Source: an uncultured Pelagibacteraceae bacterium (GTDB taxonomy: Bacteria > Pseudomonadota > Alphaproteobacteria > Pelagibacterales > Pelagibacteraceae). From it: a DNA stretch of 55,136 nt. Shown in pieces: positions 52,621 through 55,136 of the stretch. The notes beneath the pieces were generated by a model. That model saw only the letters and a program-made list of their open reading frames with translations, was not told where the DNA came from and ran no database searches. Made by a program: the position numbers and the translations under genes. How positions within the stretch are numbered: position 1 is the first letter of the stretch; each line of letters begins with the position of its first letter. Location: assembly GCA_902615045.1 (NCBI GenBank), contig CACMNP010000005.1, forward strand, positions 1 through 55,136, given 5' to 3'.

Positions 52621-55116
52621 ATGAAAAAATTTTTAATATTTTTATTATTTTCAATTTTTACTTTTACAAATCCAATATTAGCAGAACAAATTTATTCAGA
52701 TGAAGCAAAAGAAATGATGGATGATCATGTTAAATCAAGTGAGCTTCTAAAGGTTCCACTTCCCAAAACAGATAGAATTATAAAAGATTATAAAAGATAT
52801 AAATTTTATAGAACAAATATACAGGCCAATAATTGGCATAGTCAAGAGTATCTTTGGAAAGAAGATATAGGTGGAAAAATTTTAACCAAAGAATTGTGCA
52901 CAAAAGTAATTAGTGAATTTAAAGTTCCAAGTACTCCTACAATTGAAGATGAAATTTTCAAAAGATGTCAAAGAGCTTTAATGAGTTATGCCACAATAGA
53001 TTTTGAGGGAGGAATAGATTTGCATGGGGAAATAATATTAAATATTGCAACCGCCGAAAAAGATAATTGGGTCTATAAAAATTCTGGTAAGGATAATTTT
53101 AATCCAAGAGATTATCAATTATGGGGTGTTCTTTCTCCATTAGTAACATTTTATGCAGTTAATTATGATCAATTCAATTTTACAGAAGATCAGCATAAAA
53201 CTATCCAAAATTATTTTAAAGATAAAGCAATGATTGAACGACTTGATAGAGATGGCAATCGTAGTAGAACAAAACTTTGTCCAATTAAAAATCCTATGAA
53301 GCTGAATAAAAAAAGACATAAAGTTAATAATTGTGGAACAGTAAGATTGAGATTTGCTTCAGCTGAATTAGCGTTGGCTATAGTTATGCAAGATAAAGAA
53401 CTTTGGTCAAAAGGATTGTGGGATTTAGACTATGTTTTAAGCATGATTGGTGACGAAGGATATTTTATTCCAACAGCAGCAAAAGGTTGTAAAGCAATTG
53501 GATATTCACACTCTACAAGCCAATTATTTTCAACGAATGTAGAATTGTTAAGTTTAGCAAAGTTCAATCTTCTTGATTATAAAACAAGACATGGAAAAAC
53601 ATTAGCAGAAGCTTACGAGCAACTTTTCAAAATATATGATGATATTACTTTAATAAAACATATAGCAAAAAAAGGAGTTGGCGCAGCATCATGTGGAACA
53701 AAACCTTTTAAAACACATATGGAACACGTTATTTATGAACGAGGTGGTCTTGAAAATTACCAGCGTGATTTGAAAATGGGAAGAATCCCAGATAAACAAT
53801 TTTATATTAATTGGTCAATGAGATTTGTGACAGAAAAACATCCGGAGTGGTTTGAAGGTAAATTTTCACCTCATGAAGTTAAAGTATTTCCGTTTCATGG
53901 CGCATATTATCATATCCAACCAATTGAGATATTCAATGCAAATATAATGTCAGAGGGGAGCAATCTCTGGACAAAAAAACTATCTGAAAAACCAACTGAT
54001 TATGAAAAAAAATTTAGATATTACGAATTTAAAATTTTTAATAATAATGTTGGAGGAATATTTAAGCTTAAATCAAATGATGTAAAATTTGCATCAAACA
54101 CAAATCCTATTAAGCCAAATAAACAAAAAGATCATGAATTATATAAAGCATTTATCAAAGGAAATTTGATATCTGAAGATGATAAAAATATTAAATTTGA
54201 TGGAGCATTAGTTTACCAGGATAAATTAACAGATGAAATGAAGGATCAAATTTTAGCTGTTTATATAGGAAGGAAGGCAGATGAAGATACAATCATGCCT
54301 TTGTTTAGACACCGTGAAAATATTATAAATAAATGTGGCATGTTATTTATGGAGTTAAATTTCATTGAGGGCGGTTGGATGAATTTTGTAAGTGAAACTA
54401 ATAATGTAAATTTTGCAGAAAACCAACAATGTATTCATAATTATTTTTCTGAGTCTAATGATGCTGAGTCTTTGGAATTATTTGAAGCTATTTTAGCTGG
54501 GACAAATTCTATATTAAAATATTTAAAAGATAATGAAAATTTAAGAACTTTACCAAATGATACAAAAAAAATAGCTAAAGCGAAAATAACCGAGGAAATT
54601 GCAGAACCAATGAAAGAAATTTTTACAATATTTAATTATGAAAATGGAATATTTAAACTTAAATCAAATAATGTAAACTTCTCATCTAATACAAATCCAA
54701 TTAAACCAAAAAGGCAAAAAGAAGATCAATTATATAAATCAATTATTAAAGGAAATTTAATAAATGAAGTTGATAAGAAAGTTAAACTTGAAGAAGCTTT
54801 AGTTTATAAGAGAAAACTTGATACTGATGATCAAATTTTAGTGATTAATATTGGAGAAGAACCAGGAGAAGATGCTATTATACCTTTCTTTAGACACAGC
54901 GAAAATATTCAAAGTAAATGTGGTTCTAGATTGTTAAATCAATGGGGCTGGATGAGCTTCATAAGTATGACTAAAAATGAGAAAATTGCAAAAAACCAAC
55001 AGTGTCACTATGATTACTTTAAAGAAACAGACGACGTTGAGGCTATTGAATTGTTTGAGAGCGTTTTAGGTGGAACAGATTCTATTTTAAATTATTTACA
55101 AGCCAATGTTAAATAA
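52621..55116 (+). CDS. Large exported protein: toroid lyase-like N-terminal half plus duplicated C-terminal domain, island gene 2
   Basis: The 831-residue protein has a signal peptide (residues 1-21, ending ILA). Residues about 30-440 are helical and show a DEGYFIPTAAKGCKAIGYSHS segment at 278-298 that parallels the DDGY...RGFRALWYHS segment of island gene 1. Key residues differ: Arg is Lys291, the later Tyr position is not conserved, and the Asn-His pair reads Asn236-Asn237-Cys238. The second half holds two tandem copies (residues about 479-636 and 676-829) of one domain I cannot name, sharing GIFKLKSN, SNTNPIKP, LFRHRENI/FFRHSENI and KNQQC-type motifs. Probably a periplasmic or secreted, possibly non-catalytic, glycan-binding protein. 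Confidence 0.65.
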   Translation: MKKFLIFLLFSIFTFTNPILAEQIYSDEAKEMMDDHVKSSELLKVPLPKTDRIIKDYKRYKFYRTNIQANNWHSQEYLWKEDIGGKILTKELCTKVISEFKVPSTPTIEDEIFKRCQRALMSYATIDFEGGIDLHGEIILNIATAEKDNWVYKNSGKDNFNPRDYQLWGVLSPLVTFYAVNYDQFNFTEDQHKTIQNYFKDKAMIERLDRDGNRSRTKLCPIKNPMKLNKKRHKVNNCGTVRLRFASAELALAIVMQDKELWSKGLWDLDYVLSMIGDEGYFIPTAAKGCKAIGYSHSTSQLFSTNVELLSLAKFNLLDYKTRHGKTLAEAYEQLFKIYDDITLIKHIAKKGVGAASCGTKPFKTHMEHVIYERGGLENYQRDLKMGRIPDKQFYINWSMRFVTEKHPEWFEGKFSPHEVKVFPFHGAYYHIQPIEIFNANIMSEGSNLWTKKLSEKPTDYEKKFRYYEFKIFNNNVGGIFKLKSNDVKFASNTNPIKPNKQKDHELYKAFIKGNLISEDDKNIKFDGALVYQDKLTDEMKDQILAVYIGRKADEDTIMPLFRHRENIINKCGMLFMELNFIEGGWMNFVSETNNVNFAENQQCIHNYFSESNDAESLELFEAILAGTNSILKYLKDNENLRTLPNDTKKIAKAKITEEIAEPMKEIFTIFNYENGIFKLKSNNVNFSSNTNPIKPKRQKEDQLYKSIIKGNLINEVDKKVKLEEALVYKRKLDTDDQILVINIGEEPGEDAIIPFFRHSENIQSKCGSRLLNQWGWMSFISMTKNEKIAKNQQCHYDYFKETDDVEAIELFESVLGGTDSILNYLQANVK
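54055..54528 (+). repeat. Intragenic duplication, copy 1 (about 158 residues)
   Basis: Encodes residues about 479-636 of the 831-residue protein. It matches 54646-55107 at an offset of 591 bp: GGIFKLKSNDV against NGIFKLKSNNV, TNPIKPNKQKDHELYK against TNPIKPKRQKEDQLYK, and AGTNSILKYL against GGTDSILNYL. Two paired cysteines (in NKCG and QQC) are kept in both copies. Confidence 0.85.
54646..55107 (+). repeat. Intragenic duplication, copy 2 (about 154 residues)
   Basis: Second copy of the C-terminal domain, residues about 676-829, a few residues shorter than copy 1 (one gap is near the central Trp-rich GWMSF segment). The copies are clearly diverged in protein sequence, so the duplication is not recent. 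Confidence 0.85.
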
Positions 55117-55136
55117 TAATTAGCTAAAATTTAAAT

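Noticed and set aside
50864-55136. Integrase, excisionase or phage structural genes at the island edge
   Set aside because: Neither long reading frame has recombinase motifs (no Arg-His-x-x-Arg-Tyr pattern) and no other frame of useful length exists in this region.

Overview
The window looks like a chromosomal segment of a marine alphaproteobacterium of the SAR11 clade (Pelagibacterales, Ca. Pelagibacter-like). The DNA is very AT-rich and coding density is extreme: genes mostly touch or overlap by 1-8 nt. The gene content fits a streamlined oligotroph, with several binding-protein-dependent carboxylate transporters, small operons and few regulators. No rRNA, intact tRNA, IS element, integrase or CRISPR array is visible. 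The organism call is inference from composition and gene content, not from a marker search.

Layout. 1-2775: the end of a tripartite tricarboxylate transporter operon (tctC partial, tctB, tctA). 2772-9635: small single genes (membrane protein, glycosyltransferase, thioredoxin-like protein, gamma- and beta-type carbonic anhydrases, a secreted HExxH protein, a flavin-binding protein, a 3-hydroxyisobutyrate-dehydrogenase-like enzyme, an MFS carrier). 9678-10205: rpoZ. 10206-17461: a CaiB/BaiF CoA-transferase divergent from a TRAP transporter (dctPQM), malonyl-CoA decarboxylase, dusA and a TauE-like permease; this reads as a likely malonate or malonyl-CoA module. 17550-22368: phosphomannomutase, then nrdAB behind a paired NrdR operator. 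22470-30370: a second tctCBA operon plus a PrpD-family gene, converging on a methylcitrate-cycle operon (prpD, prpB, prpC). 30424-39522: gph, a stand-alone GlmU acetyltransferase domain, glmS, class II DAHP synthase, nadE, cysS, cimA, trmJ. 39558-47383: rpsD, then a compact minus-strand operon running sfsA, map, purB, purC, purS, purQ, purL, bolA, grxD. 47406-50863: a CinA-like protein, a gamma-glutamylcyclotransferase, azlCD and a SAF-domain oxidoreductase.

The right end (50908-55136) is different. The 5' half of a tRNA-Leu(UAA) gene, cut in its anticodon loop, occurs twice as a direct repeat 1496 bp apart. Each copy is followed by the same array of three 10-bp repeats, an 11-bp repeat doublet, and one gene for a secreted alginate-lyase-like protein. 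This reads as the left edge of a genomic island built from tandem single-gene elements at a tRNA-Leu(UAA) attachment site, with the intact tRNA expected beyond the right end. It is the most interesting part of the window.

A second theme is that all three binding-protein-dependent transporter operons carry an RNA hairpin exactly between the binding-protein gene and the first membrane-subunit gene. In one case the tctB start codon lies inside the stem; in another the T-tract ends at the dctQ ATG. This suggests transcription attenuation or mRNA stabilisation that gives an excess of binding protein over permease.
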